NCBI RefSeq assembly: GCF_964204865.1
Contig: NC_135257.1
Coordinates: 5,912,151 to 5,976,150, forward strand
Reading direction: 5' to 3'
Source of the DNA: Styela clava
Lineage: Eukaryota; Chordata; Ascidiacea; Stolidobranchia; Styelidae
DNA length: 64,000 nucleotides
In this document: piece by piece, positions 13,601-26,317 of the stretch
Numbering within the stretch: position 1 is the stretch's first letter
How the letters are laid out: every line of letters begins with the position of its first letter
Made by a program: the position numbers and the translations under genes
The notes under the pieces: model-generated
What the model was told of the DNA's origin: nothing
Database searches by the model: none
Seen by the model: the letters and a program-made list of their open reading frames with translations, nothing else

Positions 13601-16600
13601 TTTAGTGTTGCAGACTTACTTTATAAATCCTGCACTTCGGTTGGGATGAATGAGTTCCACACACGATAAATTGTGTCGCCGATTCATCTTTTGGCGCGAA
13701 AATGCGAACAAAATTATTGCATGTGTCTACATCTCTCGTTTTATGTTGGCACAGATTATCGGCTGATGTTGAAGACGTCCATTCAATTACCTGGAACGAA
13801 ATTTTCGTTGATAAGTGATGAGTCACAAAAAGAAAAATGAAGCGGATAATGTCTGTTTATTTTACCTAGAGATCGCTCATTGAGTACGTTTAAATTTCAC
13901 AATACCACGTTGGGTGTAGGGAAATTGTTAGTTACCTACCCTTACCCATAGGAGTTGGCTGCATTTTTAAAATTTGCTTGAATCACGCCCCAAATAGCCC
14001 AAACACCCAGTGTGGTGAATAATAATAATCAGATATCGTGTATTTCGAAACCTGATTTCGACAGTTGTAGATGACATGTTTGTGAATCACTTCTAAACGG
14101 CACCAGGAAAGCGATAAAATTTATTGGAGGTGTCAGATGAGTTCTGACTATTATTTAGCTCAATTCAAATAATGAAAAATAGAACTATACCTATATGAAC
14201 TATAGAACTATGTCTATAGCCTTATTGACTTTCCTTCTCGATAATAATACTTACTTCTAATGAATAATATTTTTGATAAAAGAAAGGAGTGAGACTGATA
14301 TTATAGAAAACAAAAAGAGCACAAGAATTACTGAAATTTCTACAAATTTAATATTTTCTGGAATTTCACATATCAATCAATCTAAATCTGCCATTAAAGC
14401 ATCCAATCTAGTTGGTTGGGTTATTCACAATTACAGTTTAGGGTTGGCTCATTCGTGCAATTTCATCAAGTTTACTAGAATGGTGAAGTTACATTAATTA
14501 AGTAGCCGCTTACGTTGTCATTACTTACAGAGTACAAAGCCTTGTTAATATTGAAAGTGCTTACAAACCATCAACTGATGAAAATGTATTTAGTGTTATG
14601 GAGTGCTTAAAGTATGGTTTACTATACGTATAAGTAAGTATTATTTGAAATGAACTAGTTTTCAACATCTATCAACCAACGTGGTAAACTTAATTCAAGT
14701 TCACTGGCTTTTTACTGTATCTACTAGCAGACATAAACCCATACATTTGCACACATTACATTCGGTATGAACTGTATAGAATAGGCTATAAAAAGCACAT
14801 TGCGTTTCTGGTAAAGACATTGCCACAAATGATTTCGAAAAACCTTAAGATCGGACTTGGAAATCGTGATTATGGGATATTTTGTTCTTTAAGATTACAT
14901 GGTACAATGGTGCGGGTCGCTAAACTAGCGGTTAGGTTGATCCGAAAAACGCCGGCTTTAATACTTGGCCCGCGTCACTGAATTCGAAGCTCAAGTAGAC
15001 GACAGAGCAGCGTATGCCTCCAAATTCTATTTGGCATTCAACAAAGCGCAGGAGAAAATCATTTTTTTTTGCAGCAAATATCACCTCGAGACAATTTTAT
15101 TAAAATTACCACAAGTTTTAATATTGTTATTGGACATGGAGTGTACATATGGACTGGACTGTACATCTGACTAAATTGTTATTGTTGTTTTTTGAAATAG
15201 ACTAGAAGCTTTTATCCGCAATTAGTGTATCAATTCATTTCAAGTAGTCAAAGATGGCTAAAGCGGCAAGATTGCTATTATTTATATATTTTTCATTTCC
15301 CCCCTAAATCTTATGGGACCGGATGCTTCACCAACAAAAATTATTTTTCATTTTAATTCATGAGAACACGGTTGAAATTCGTGTCAATATATTTCATCAT
15401 TACTTGCTTGAGCTCATGCGAAATTCTACAGGAAAATGCATCTTTGACCCAATTGAAGTAAAGCTAGAAAAATGAACGAATGTAATGCAACTGCGTGGGG
15501 GAAACACCTTGTAAATTCGGTATAAGCATCAGAAATACATTATCATAATGAATTTATCAACCGGTAATCAACGAATCGTTAAATGTAATTTGGCGCTCTC
15601 TGGTTTACTCTGAATTGAGCTGGAGTTGGCAATTTGAACTTTTTTCTACTACGTTTTCGTGTGATTACATTTGTAGATAGACAGCCTAGTTCAACGACGC
15701 AAAAGCTAATTAGTGCATTTAGTTGAATTGCCAACTCCAATGGTGAGCTTCAATTTTCCAAATAAATGTTAGGTTCGCCGTGCATTTACGAGTTGTGATA
15801 TTGATATTTCAAGCAAACGTAATCTTCAACGTCAGCAAGTCATGTGATCACACGTTACATCTAAAGCTTCAATTGGTGTTCCAGATATTCCCCCATCCAC
15901 ACACATCATTGCACCATTGCTTCTTTCAATTTCCCTGAATTAACAACAATTTATTTGAAACTTAAAAGACAAAAACACCTTTTGTATTCTGTGTTCTGCT
16001 TTTCCATTTTGATCTGATGACACTTTCAATGAAGAAACTTGATTCCTGTAAACAGACAAAGTACAAAGAGGTAGTCGTATTGTCAATACTTTTGGAAAAT
16101 CGCACGGGATTGACAAATTTTATAGTTAAGTGACGTAAATCTTTTATGGATAAGAACATCATATGTCAATCAAGCTTGAAGCTGGTGGTGAAAATCGACA
16201 AAGGCACAATAAAACTTCAGTTCCCACTTGATCGTAGGAATATACACTGAATTGGTATCTGTACTGAAATTGTAGTTATCTTCACCGCATTTTACGCAGT
16301 TTTCGTGAGATACTTTGAACTGATTTGATATAAATACGATGGAAACTGTGCGAGGAATGGGCAAATGCTACTGCACAATGTAGCTGTATGAGTACTTAAT
16401 CGCATAATATAACTTTTGTTGGTAATATCGATATGCAATGTGGTAAGAACCTGTCCCATATTAAAAAAAAAAAAACATGGCTATATTTTCAAAGCAGTAA
16501 GTAAAGCCTAATAACGTAAAGTCGTAACGTAAAGTCTTACGATTCTATACGATGAATGTGCGACCGAATTGCCACGGTTTTTATTCGCACGAAGTAATCC

Positions 16601-19600
16601 TGTGATATGATGTGACGAGTATAAAATGCTAGTAAGATTTACATGTTTCCTCTCGCAGTATACCCAAATGCAAACTGTGCACGTATTTATACAAAGCGGA
16701 TCGTCGTATACACAAAATACGATACCTCTGTATTCTATATTTATCATTTGATTTTGCAGGTTTAGCTTGCCTTGAGGCGCTTTTATGCAATATTTAAATA
16801 CAAACAATTAAAAATTTCAGTTGATTTGATGCGCGTGCATAGGTACGTACATACGGTATGGTACAAATGAAACACTGATTTATTGACAATCTTGAAATAC
16901 AGATAAAACAACACATATTATGATATGATCGAAAAAAGAATGATAAAATAAGCGAGTATATTTTGGTGTTGCTCTTGTGTATGAAATTGAATAATAGTAA
17001 AATGTCAATTGAATTTTCATAATTTTCAAAAGTCTGCTGCAAATAAACTCAAATGCCTACAAATTAGCTACGCTGGCGTTGAGCGAAGAAATTATATCTT
17101 TTTTCGTATGTTTTATAATCCGAGCTGCAATCGATAACATCTAAACTAAATTAAGCTTTTACCCTGTTGAGCTGTATAATGCTGCATTGGATATGCTTTT
17201 TTCCTATTTAAATCTTATCACCAAGCGCGAGAAAACATATTAATATTTACCGTTTTAGATAAGGATCTCGTATATTCCAAATTTCTGCTTGGCTGAAAAT
17301 TTCGATGGAAGTGTCAAATGGGATCTATTTTGCAGTTAAAACCTCGACAATTGATATAAATCATGCGATAGCAATATTTAGAAATACTAAAAAATGTATC
17401 GAAAAAAAAAACATTTTTTTAAATTTTGAGGTATGATCTAATTTTGACTAGCGTGACATGATCACACTTGCAAATAGACGATGGTTTAAACTTTGAACCC
17501 ACAGTTCTTGTATCAATGTAAGTCAACCCAAATGGTGACAGTGAACAGCTTCATAATTGAATTGTTGTGCAATGTTTTTAATTAAGAAGCCCAAATAAAT
17601 ATAGGCCACGCGCGTACTATAAGCATAAAGCAAGTTCACAAAATTATAAAATCTTTCAGCGCAATGTAAAATCCAGCAAACGGCGTGCATAAATATCCAA
17701 AAGATAATTTTTTATGATATAAACAGTAAACTCTTTATCTACTAACTTTGTCCGTACGCAAAAGATGCTGGTGGAACGTGCTGCCTAAAAGTTGACAAGT
17801 CATTTGGTGATAATATTTGTGATTTTTTATGCTGATAATATGATTCAAAAATATTATAGTGTTTCCACGCTTTTACTTCAAACAATGTTTAACCCCAAAG
17901 ATAATGCGACCGTGCTTTTTTACAAATAAGAGCTAAGGTTCCATCAAATTAAGGTAAGAAAGACGACACGAAAGATATGACTCGTGCTTTTCAAACTAGC
18001 ACTGATTAAGTGTATTTTAGATAATCATTTTACAGTTGAAACATCGTGCTGGAGGCTTCAAACATTTTTTTAGTTGTAAAGCTTTGATTTGTTTTATGAA
18101 TAATAATAATGCGCCGGAATAAATTACTTCAAACGATAACTATTCAGAATAATATGATTAGAAATAACAAATTATTTCATGATTCAACGAAAACGTCAAA
18201 GTTTAATACTATAACAGGTATTTTATGATATGAATCATAACTCATAAAAGTTACGATTTTCACCTATATATTACACTTATAACAATTTGCAGCAAAATTA
18301 CAATACATTTTTCAACACTTTAATTTTTGAAATACTTGCATAAACTACAGCGAATTTACAGCATTTTTAATACCAACTGTGACTAAACTATAAAAAATTA
18401 CGCACGAACAGGGCTTTTTATATGTCTACACCACAAGGTTCAGTTATACGAGGATCACAACGTTCTTTTGTTCACTGGATTAATATTTATCAAGATAGAA
18501 CTGTGATATTGTCAAAATTATGAAATTAGCTGTTTTGGGATCTTAGTGAGATAGCCAAAATGCAAACCTTTTTTCGCTTCAAGTTACATTTTGGTTATGT
18601 TGATTGTTGATCATGGACCAGTGTTTCAAAACGTGTTAAATCGTCCGAAAATCCTCTTGATTAGGTGACTTTATTTTAACAGAACAAAAAAAAAAAAATT
18701 TATTTTTTATTTTGTATTTAGTATTGAACCGTTGCTTAATAATAAATGGAAAGAATAAAGGCGTGAAAACTTGGCAGCATCTTGGGTTTTTGTTCGTGAC
18801 GTCGCAAATAGTTATTTCAGCTTTGATTAAGAATGCTGTGCGAGTAATAATGCTGCTTAGTGCTGGAAATTATACCGATATTGGTATGAGAATTATCATA
18901 AAATTTATTCTTTACAAAACGCAGTCATGCTTTTTTACAGAAGAAAAATGCAGCCTGGTCTGTAATTAAACGATCGTAAGATGAAGCTTGTCTAAAACTT
19001 GGTTTGACAAGCTGTGTGTGGCATTTCTGAAAGTATTAGTAGTTAGATTTTGCGGGCATAAATGCATTACACGCCATTACAAATATGTTTTTGATCGGTT
19101 ATGTAATACGTTTTTGAATAACTGAATCCGGCTGGGCCAAAAACAAAATGCATGATCAAACTTTTCGAATAGGCTTTATGTTTGTGTTTGATTAAAACGA
19201 AGATAAATTTTTATGCAACCGACGTTGTAATATCTAGACTTCTCATTATTCTATATAACGTAGCATTGATGTGTGCACATGGTGTTCTCAGCACTTATCA
19301 AATTGAAACGAATTCTCCTTACGTCAATTAATTACCTGTTCAACGTCTTAATCCGTGCAAGATTAACCAACAAAAGATTTAGGAAGGCTATTAAATGTTA
19401 CATAATGAAAAAGTTAATTTAAGAAAGTGGTAATTAACGACATTTTTATTTCTAATTAGCCGGTTAAGCTATTGACTAATTGTAGGGTGCACATTCACTT
19501 GTAAGGCTGGTTTAAAACTTTAAAATTTACCTCCAAGATGCATTAAAGGACAAAAACTTGGGAGTTTGGTTAATCATAAACGTCGTTATAACTGCTACCC

Positions 19601-22600
19601 GAGTTAACGATATAAGCCTTCAACTGAGTGTGGGGTTGCATACATGCAAATTCACTATGAAATACTTACAACCAGTATTTTGTGGTTACTGTGACATATA
19701 TATCTAGCGTTTTGGTAGATCATATTTATTGATGTGAAATAATACACTAAAAGATTTTTAGAGAGTAAAATGAAAATGGGGGTTTGACCTAACCCGAATT
19801 CTTTGAAGACATTATATGTAAATTTTTAGACAAGATTATACATAGCATATAATAAAGTTTATAAGTGCGAAGAACATCATGTAATTCAGGCCCAAAGAGC
19901 GATTCTCCTGCAGTTAAGAGTATTTTAATTTGACATTTTCCTATTTAAACCTAAGAATGGTTTAACCGCTCCCATACATACAAGTCTAGTCAAGTCTAGT
20001 ACAAGTTTATGATAGTAAACACTCCTATACAACGTCAATGAAGAGAAAAGACTAAACGTGCGATAGTTGGATACCCAACCACAGGCTAATAAATAAGGTA
20101 AATTGCTAATAGAGGTTTGGTGATACAAATCACAACAAATAGCAAGCCTACAAATACAAATACCAAAATAGTTGTTCATTGCGTTTATAGATGAACAATG
20201 ATTGTGTTTAAATCTTCACCAAAAATAAAGTCTACAAGGTTGCTTTTGAGCGTGGATTGTGGAGCGTGGATATACTATAGTAGTGTTGGCGTAAAAATAG
20301 CGAAAAACTTTCATGCAACGATTTAAGCAAGAAAGTTTATTAAAGCCCTTGCCTCATAAACGTTTGACACAATAACGTAAGGAGTGAAGGCTCTACGAGT
20401 TGCAGCATCGCAAGACCTTGCCTGTCGGTAATGCTGCCCCAAGAAAATTCCTAAATGTCGAAACAATTTTGCAAGCACATATCTAAAATACATCATAGAT
20501 TTAAATTTTGCGCCTTATAGCCTATTACCGTTATTAAGCCTGCCGCCCTTAGACATATCGCAGTATCCATGGGAAGGTATTAGGGGAAATCTCTAATAAT
20601 TAGAGGATTAACCAATATTAAAAGCACATTGGATATGATTATGTGACATTAAATGAGATTTCTGGACATAAATGGCAGAATTATGTCTACAAAAAATATT
20701 GTGTCAAAACGCATAAAGAGTAATATTTGCTCATTTTTTTCAAACTAATGACTTTTGTATAAAACGTGTAGTATCACAAAAGGGAACCATGGCCATCGCC
20801 CCTACATGTCTACTCTCCAATCCACTTTTGTTGCCGCAATTTGATTTGCAAAAGTAAATGCAGCATTTTTTATAGATAATGAAACCAATTACATTTCGTT
20901 GTTTATCCACTTTTACTTTCTAAATGTGGTTCATAATTTTCATATTACTTTAAACGGTGACAATTTAAGGCATTATATTGAGCCCATAATATTGGTGTAT
21001 TACTCTTCGGAAAAATCGTAATTTCAATTAAATTTTATGTATGATGAAATTTTGGTAAATAAGAACCTCTATTCCACCCCGCTTTTCTCTTTCGGTTCGT
21101 GTTTAGCCGACGAAGTCGGTTAAAATGTTAGTAATTTTGCCTAAAATTACCAACACTGAGTTTTTCTTGGTCTACTTACTTTGACAAAACATAGTAATTT
21201 TGATCCACTTGTACAATTCCATAAACTCCGGAGAATAGAGACACGGGAAGAGAATCTGAAAATACAAAAACAGTTTAAAGATGTAATTTGGTAATATCTT
21301 TTGTGTCTTGGCAACAACCTTTTTTGGTCAGACTGAAGGATTGAAAACTGCATTTCATTGTGGTAAAAACGAAACCGTTTATAACGATATGTTATTACGT
21401 TCAACATACGTTCTATGGTTAAAATTTTCGTTCATTATTAAGGAATCTTAGTTTTATAAAATGTATTCTAACACAATTATGAGTGTACTGGGCTAAAGCA
21501 CTTATCATGGTAACCTGGTCATGTTGACATTGCATGCTGCTCATTATTTCAGTAATTAAGAAATCTCAGATAGCTTCTTGTATAACCTTAATCGCACCTT
21601 CCGATAATGAAGACCCACTAATGGTGTAAATTCTTTTCAAGATATAGCAATGCATTTTTACTCGTACGATTAAAACTCGTAACAAAACATTCTGCAATAT
21701 ATATTTCAAAATATGTCTTGGTCATTCCCGTCACCCAACTTAAAAGGTGGGTCATAAAATGTCACGTCCATCACTTGACCCATACTTGTGCACACGACAT
21801 TTTTAAGACACCCGTTCAAGACAACACTAGCAATTGAAGAAGCTATCATGATAATGAAAATGTTGTTGAAATAGATTAATAACAATGTTTGCATAAAAAT
21901 ACCTGAATTCGTATTTTTAAATTATAATAGAATGTCTTCCTCAAATAATAATGTTATTAATTTTATCAAAAAAAAAAAAAATTCGAAAATAAAACCTAAT
22001 TATATACAAATTTGCAAAACATGGAAAAAACAAGAGATGTCAGCGATTTTCATCCGGACCTGATACAGGATGGTTTGTTTTGTATTTTTATTCGTCTGTT
22101 GGTTTTATATCTGATTTAAGCGATCATTATCGACTAACAATAAACGAATTTCATAGAAAATCGACCTAGTTCATCGGTGGCATAATACAGCCAATTGCGT
22201 TTAGATGGAAATATAATTTTCGTTCAAATTTAGTGTTTCAGTGGAAAAACAGAACACACTTGAAAATTAAATCCTGATTACTGATGGCATGTATAATGAT
22301 TATGCAACACAGTCAAAAATGGATGCCAATGTTTTGTTTTGTTCGTCCATCGGCGGATTCGTAGTGAAAACACTTTCAATTTCACTTCTTTGTGTATACT
22401 TAAAATACGTAAAGAGGAACTGAAATATGGATGTTTGTGACTGCCCACAAGATGAAAACATGCGGCATTTATGTTGTTGTTTACTTCAAAAAATCTTGTT
22501 TATACGTGTTTTAGAAGCGTTAATATGTACTAGTACTTCAGACAAACATAAATAAATAGAAGATAATAAGATTCGACAATGTCGATAGCGATAACGAAAT

Positions 22601-25600
22601 GTTTTCCATTTTACGTGATTCTTTCAGTCACAAGACTTCACTCATCTAATCCAATTGCCAGATACTAAAATCGTGAAAACTTTGTACGAGTAAAAACTGA
22701 CAGAACATATCCGAATAATTGATCCAATCTCACAGATATGAATACCTGATATGACTATAGTTAGAAGAATATCTACACTTTACTTCATTATTGTTTTGAA
22801 AAAGGAAGCAGCCGTATTTGGGTTACATATAAAATAAAATTGTGTTCAGCCTTTACAATATTACTGTGAAAAGAGTCTTGATGACTGATATCCCCACTAT
22901 CAAAATAATCTGTTGGCACGAAACCATTCGACTTGTTATAATATGTTTATATTATAATATACTGTTTATTTACATAAGTAGCCTTATATAAATATTACTA
23001 GTATTATTTTAACGTCTTTAATTACTGTAATAAAATATTAAGAAAAGTTTTGGCCACATGTTTCTGTGTGGAAAACATAAACTATAGGTGAAACGTAAAT
23101 ATAATATAATAAATCAGATGGTATCAATCAATCATTTTTGTTTTTGTCTGAAAGTTCATATTAAATAGCCAATGAATGTCATTGTTACTTCTTAACGGGG
23201 GTTTTAAGTTAACCGATAAATTTTCAACTCAATTTCAATATAGCTAATTGCAATAATTCACTTAATTTAATGAAGGATTATTCTTTAGTGACGAAGTATC
23301 GAAAAATAACTTTAACTTTTGGTGAGCACAAAATATGGTATTTGGAAGTGTGCCACCAAAACAAGTGTGTGGACAAAATTAAGAATGAATCAGATAAGAT
23401 TAGTTACAATTATTGAACCTAAGGGGAAAAAAGTGCGTTTAATGAATCTTACTTTCGAGTGAGCCTGCATAAAATTCAAATGAATAAAAAACCAGAAAAA
23501 GCGTTTCAAGCTTAACCATATTGGGATACCTAGCATATACAGCATAGAATTCATGGGCGCAATGATTTGCAACGAGGCCTTTGCAGAACTACCGTAATTA
23601 TAAAACAAAACCCTACCAAACCACCACCCAGACAACTATAATGAAATATTACTTATTTATCATTGCACATGTTTCATCACAACAGTAATTGTGTCGACCT
23701 TTTTGACATTAAATCCATCAATTCGACGGACCTGACGCGCGATAAGTTATCTAGTTACACACCATATATACTGCGGTATCGAAATGCCATTAATCCGTTA
23801 TAGTTTTCGCACGATTGTGAGGAAAATGCGAACCTCATAATGAAGATAGGTTTAATAAAAAGTTTTAAAGACGTTCCGTTATGAAGACATCTTCATACTC
23901 AGACGTATCATACAATTTGCTGTATCGATGGAGACTGTATACAACTCCGATCAAAGCATCAATTGGAATCGAAGTTATAATTCAGACTGGATTTTGGTGG
24001 AGATTTGAAGCATGAAATAGACAGATAAAGAATAAATCACGAAAGTCCCGAAAAAGATCTTCAAGACTTTAGGTAAAATACTTCTTTGAGTTCGAAATTA
24101 AATTATATTGCTTCGAAGGGGGTTAGCCAAATTTTCATGCAAGTTCTCAATATGATTACCCCAGATACTTTCCATATAATTAAGTCGCAAACGTAACTAT
24201 AAAATTGTGTAAAAGCCGTTGCACAAAAAATACATTGTTTGCCAAATGGAAAATCTTATATTTGACTGTGTGTAATTCGTCATTAATCATAAAGCTATTT
24301 TGGGGGGGGGGGGGTGATGAACAGAAATATTCATTATTCACGGAGGAATTTAATTTGAGTATGAGTCTATGAGATGTCAAGAAATTGCAGTAATTTTATT
24401 TTATATAGAAACTTTACAATATTCATGTTTGATGCAAATATTTACTAAATATTTTGATAAACAATGCAAACAAATTTTCCATTTTCCCAAAGACAAACAA
24501 ATTGAAAAATTGCAAGCACTTACCAAGCACCAAACGCATACGGATTCTTGCAAGTGTGGAAATAAAATAAAGCAAATAATTATAGGTTATCTGAATATAA
24601 TTTTTCCTCAAATCAATTTGGTCTATATAATCTTTATTCTATTACACAAACCGCATTCGTGGTTAACATCTGCTAAATTTGAAGAAACAGAATTAACGGA
24701 AAGCGGAGTTGTCAACAACCCGATTACCCGAAGGGATAGTCTGTGTTATTACATTCAACATGCCCAATATATCATCACCTAAAATCGTCAGGGTCTTGTG
24801 CTCGTTGTCATTTTTGCAAAAATACAGGCAGGATGTGTTTAATATTGTATTTTTAAACGGGCTAAAGCCAAATAAATTGTCAAGTGATGAGTCGTTACGC
24901 CCTTCAAATAAACATTATACAGACGACTCGCCGAAACGGGAATATACAGCAAATTCAACATGCTCGTTTTTAGTAGTTTCATGTTAGTACGCTAGACAAA
25001 AACTTATCATGTAAGCCAACTCTTGAAGGCTTTCGTTCCAGTAACTCGATATGAGAGAGGCCAATACAACAAAGCTCTTATCAGTCCCGCCAACACGCGC
25101 GGTAATCCAATGATTTGGCTACAGCGAATAAACGGGCACTCCTAATGCACCCCCGTCCAAACACAGAACATGAGATGCGCTTTATAAACGGCCCTTACGC
25201 GATTCCATCTTTGCTTGAAAACTAAATTTCGATTCACGCTCTCGGGCATGAAAGGAAGTGGTCGGTGAACAATGAATACCGTCACTCATCGCTATGTTTT
25301 CAAAATATACTACTCGCTATTATTCACTCACTCATGGTAATTATTCATAAAGCTCGAAATTTTTACGATGACTCAGGCGAGTATCCAGATGCACTTAAAG
25401 AATTTAGGAACTGACAATTTTAAGATAAGAAATATCAAGTCTGAAAACCGTGCGATTAATTTATTGTTAGGCTATTAATATTGGCAATGAACAATATAAA
25501 CATTATCCATCAAATTCACGCTTCCAAAATGATAATAGCCCATTTTGTTTCGACTAGAATTTGAACTTCAGAATATATACCGCACATGAGTATGCAAATG

Positions 25601-26317
25601 TTATTTCGATGAATAGTTGGAACTTGGAAGACAAGTAAAGAAATTACTTCCAGCCCACATCAAAACATTTCAAATCGGCATGAAACATGAAATCTCTACT
25701 TCAGCAACCGATTATTATTAAGCAGACTTGCCCAGTTCAACTTGTACATAATTTCAAGCAATCCACAGAAATAGCGAACATAGGTGCATAAAAAGGCGAT
25801 GGAAAGGGTTTTGCCGCTTTAACCTCGCCAACCCACACCAAGGCAAACGAGGCAGACAACGTCAAACTGGAAAACAGCTTTTGAATGAGCGCAAAGTAAG
25901 ATCGAGTGTCTGCTTGCTTGTTCATTAAAATATATTTGGAGTGTTATTGCATGGCAAATGTTTGTCAACTCTTTGCTTAGCATTCAGAATAACGCGCTTC
26001 GCTTTTTATCCCTGTGGTCATGGTTCATGGTCATTCATTGGTCTTGATATCTATATCGGGATTTTTGAATTTCTTGCTAACGTGTAACAGAATATACAAA
26101 CTGTCAAACTAAAAATACAGTCTTTTGAGATTTAATGACAAGATTTTAACCAAACTTGTGTAAGAATACTAGAATCAAAACAGTGGGTATTATAAGATTG
26201 AAAATTCTTCTTACCTGATTGTGTAAATGTGTTTATGGGTAAAACATCGACGGGAAGACGTCCGATAACGAAGCGGCAGCAAAGGATCAGGCAAAGCAAA
26301 CAAAGCGTCTTGAACAT
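4734..26317 (-). CDS. class 6 (transmembrane) semaphorin, 19-exon model
   Basis: Semaphorins are axon-guidance ligands that bind plexins through the Sema beta-propeller; class 6 members are membrane anchored and can also signal as receptors. Coding exons in transcript order: 26215-26317, 21180-21255, 15859-15934, 13620-13790, 12905-12998, 12589-12714, 12080-12162, 11586-11803, 11099-11254, 10269-10415, 9917-10105, 9538-9645, 9135-9280, 8498-8623, 7800-7978, 7435-7623, 6459-7098, 5264-5874, 4734-4895. All phases join; the total is 3600 bases, 1199 residues. The order is signal peptide, Sema (residues about 35-515), PSI (516-562), membrane helix (about 620-645) and a 550-residue tail. There is no Ig domain or thrombospondin repeat, which together with the long Pro/Gln-rich tail points to class 6 (human SEMA6A/6D). 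The first three exons are less certain than the rest. Confidence 0.9.
7800..7978 (-). CDS. semaphorin transmembrane exon
   Basis: The exon encodes a 25-residue hydrophobic helix (MLLPGAIGFIIGALVISISI then YVLYLY) followed by the stop-transfer cluster REKKRKK. This fixes the topology: N-terminus outside, a long tail inside. The donor AGG|GTATGT and acceptor TTTCAG leave phases 1 in and 0 out. Confidence 0.95.
8498..8623 (-). CDS. semaphorin stalk exon
   Basis: The exon encodes a Ser/Thr/Asn-rich, Gly-containing linker (VIGDSGNGVGKSDNKSTNMT onward) with several possible N-glycosylation sites (NKS, NMT, NVT). It joins the PSI domain to the membrane exon in phases 1 and 1. There is no cysteine, so it is probably an unstructured juxtamembrane stalk. 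Confidence 0.85.
9135..9280 (-). CDS. semaphorin PSI-domain exon
   Basis: The exon begins in phase 2 and, with the last bases of 9538-9645, reads SPCSRDCISARDPYCAWDGD, the hallmark semaphorin PSI motif C-x(2)-C-x(5)-DPYCAWD. Further cysteines (NCV, LPQC) complete the small disulfide-rich module that stiffens the stalk between the Sema domain and the membrane. The donor is CCAG|GTTTGTG. Confidence 0.95.
9538..13790 (-). CDS. semaphorin Sema-domain exons 4-12
   Basis: These nine exons carry the recognisable beta-propeller (residues 86 to about 515). Landmarks in order: VIEW with C-x-K...DTCNNFVRIF and FIVCGT in 13620-13790; SGSSICPFDPKQ and IYTGGNIYSATVKDFLG in 12905-12998 and 12589-12714; ETWLLDPSFVKFVETSAKVY in 12080-12162 and its upstream neighbour; YSRVAQICKADEGG and KARLNCSFPGNPPFYFNEL in 11586-11803; SNSIWGSAVCAF in 11099-11254; FVKDHPLKSHSVP in 10269-10415; YQFTAIAIDTNAG and LGTTDGKILKIV in 9917-10105; IKIDKVNGFILVAFSNCVIS in 9538-9645. 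Paired cysteines typical of the family are in place. The double acceptor at 12714 (GTAGGAG) was resolved in favour of the form giving TGGNIYS, which keeps the spacing seen in relatives. Confidence 0.95.
10636..10850. repeat. diverged copy of the fold-back repeat family
   Basis: GGCGCTCCAGAAGTGTATG at 10636 matches the left arm of the 3486-3528 element, and CCTAACCTGGTACACATACTA near 10818 matches 3533-3553. The middle is unrelated, so this is a rearranged copy inside a semaphorin intron. Confidence 0.55.
15611..15760. repeat. short inverted repeat next to semaphorin exon 3
   Basis: TGGAGTTGGCAATT at 15621-15634 pairs with AATTGCCAACTCCA at 15726-15739, and the flanks (GAATTGAGC and GAGCTTCAATT) extend the complementarity with small gaps. 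The loop is about 90 bases. This looks like a small MITE or a hairpin-forming intronic repeat. Confidence 0.55.
15859..15934 (-). CDS. semaphorin exon 3 (provisional)
   Basis: The acceptor TTAATTCAG and the donor GAT|GTAACG enclose 76 bases that accept phase 2 and leave phase 0, exactly what the flanking exons require. The peptide reads EIERSNGAMMCVDGGISGTP then IEALD. The NGAMMCV segment can be laid over the usual strand 'NGTLY(I/V)GAR', but the match is weak. A competing exon at 15962-16045 lies only 27 bases away, so both cannot be used together. Confidence 0.4.
16048..21179 (-). other. semaphorin intron (large part of intron 2)
   Basis: Between the exons at 21180-21255 and 15859-15934 I find no further exon that keeps phase. 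The stretch holds only short AT-rich frames. A Cys-containing open frame at 16170-16364 has an acceptor-like start but fits no semaphorin segment. Confidence 0.5.
21180..21255 (-). CDS. semaphorin exon 2, start of the Sema domain
   Basis: The exon is bounded by TATTTTCAG and AA|GTAAGTAG. In the frame set by the preceding phase 1 exon it reads D-SLPVSLFSGVYGIVQVDQN followed by YYVLS, with no stop. Mature class 6 semaphorins start with an acidic-proline stretch of this kind. Family identity rests on frame and position, not on a diagnostic motif. Confidence 0.5.
21256..26214 (-). other. semaphorin intron 1 (about 5 kb)
   Basis: The stretch contains no exon I can defend. It includes a run of 13 G at 24302-24314, a patch of clearly higher G+C at about 25020-25260 inside otherwise AT-rich DNA, and an alternative signal-peptide-like exon at 21786-21894. 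A long plus-strand open frame at 24369-24782 has no recognisable content. Confidence 0.45.
24302..24314 (+). repeat. G13 homopolymer
   Basis: Thirteen consecutive G lie in AT-rich intron sequence (TTTTG...GTGATG). Confidence 0.95.

Noticed and set aside
14529..14559. Possible tiny semaphorin exon reading TFNINKALYS before VIEW
   Set aside because: The donor is good, but the acceptor region is poor and the incoming phase conflicts with exon 3; the upstream acceptor brings a stop in every frame.
14905..15000. tRNA-derived SINE head (GTCGCTAAACTAGCGGTTAG)
   Set aside because: There is no convincing B box or tail, so the resemblance is too weak.
15962..16045. Possible semaphorin exon with a good acceptor, reading NQVSSLKVSSDQNGKAEHR
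   Set aside because: It accepts the right phase, but its donor would leave an intron of 27 bases before exon 3, and the other donor breaks the frame.
21786..21894. Alternative semaphorin first exon with a hydrophobic start and phase 1 donor
   Set aside because: The phase fits, but the leader is weaker than at 26215-26317 and has no clear cleavage site. It is kept only as an alternative.
24369..24782. 137-codon plus-strand open frame in semaphorin intron 1
   Set aside because: It has no recognisable domain and an AT-driven composition with no splice or family support.
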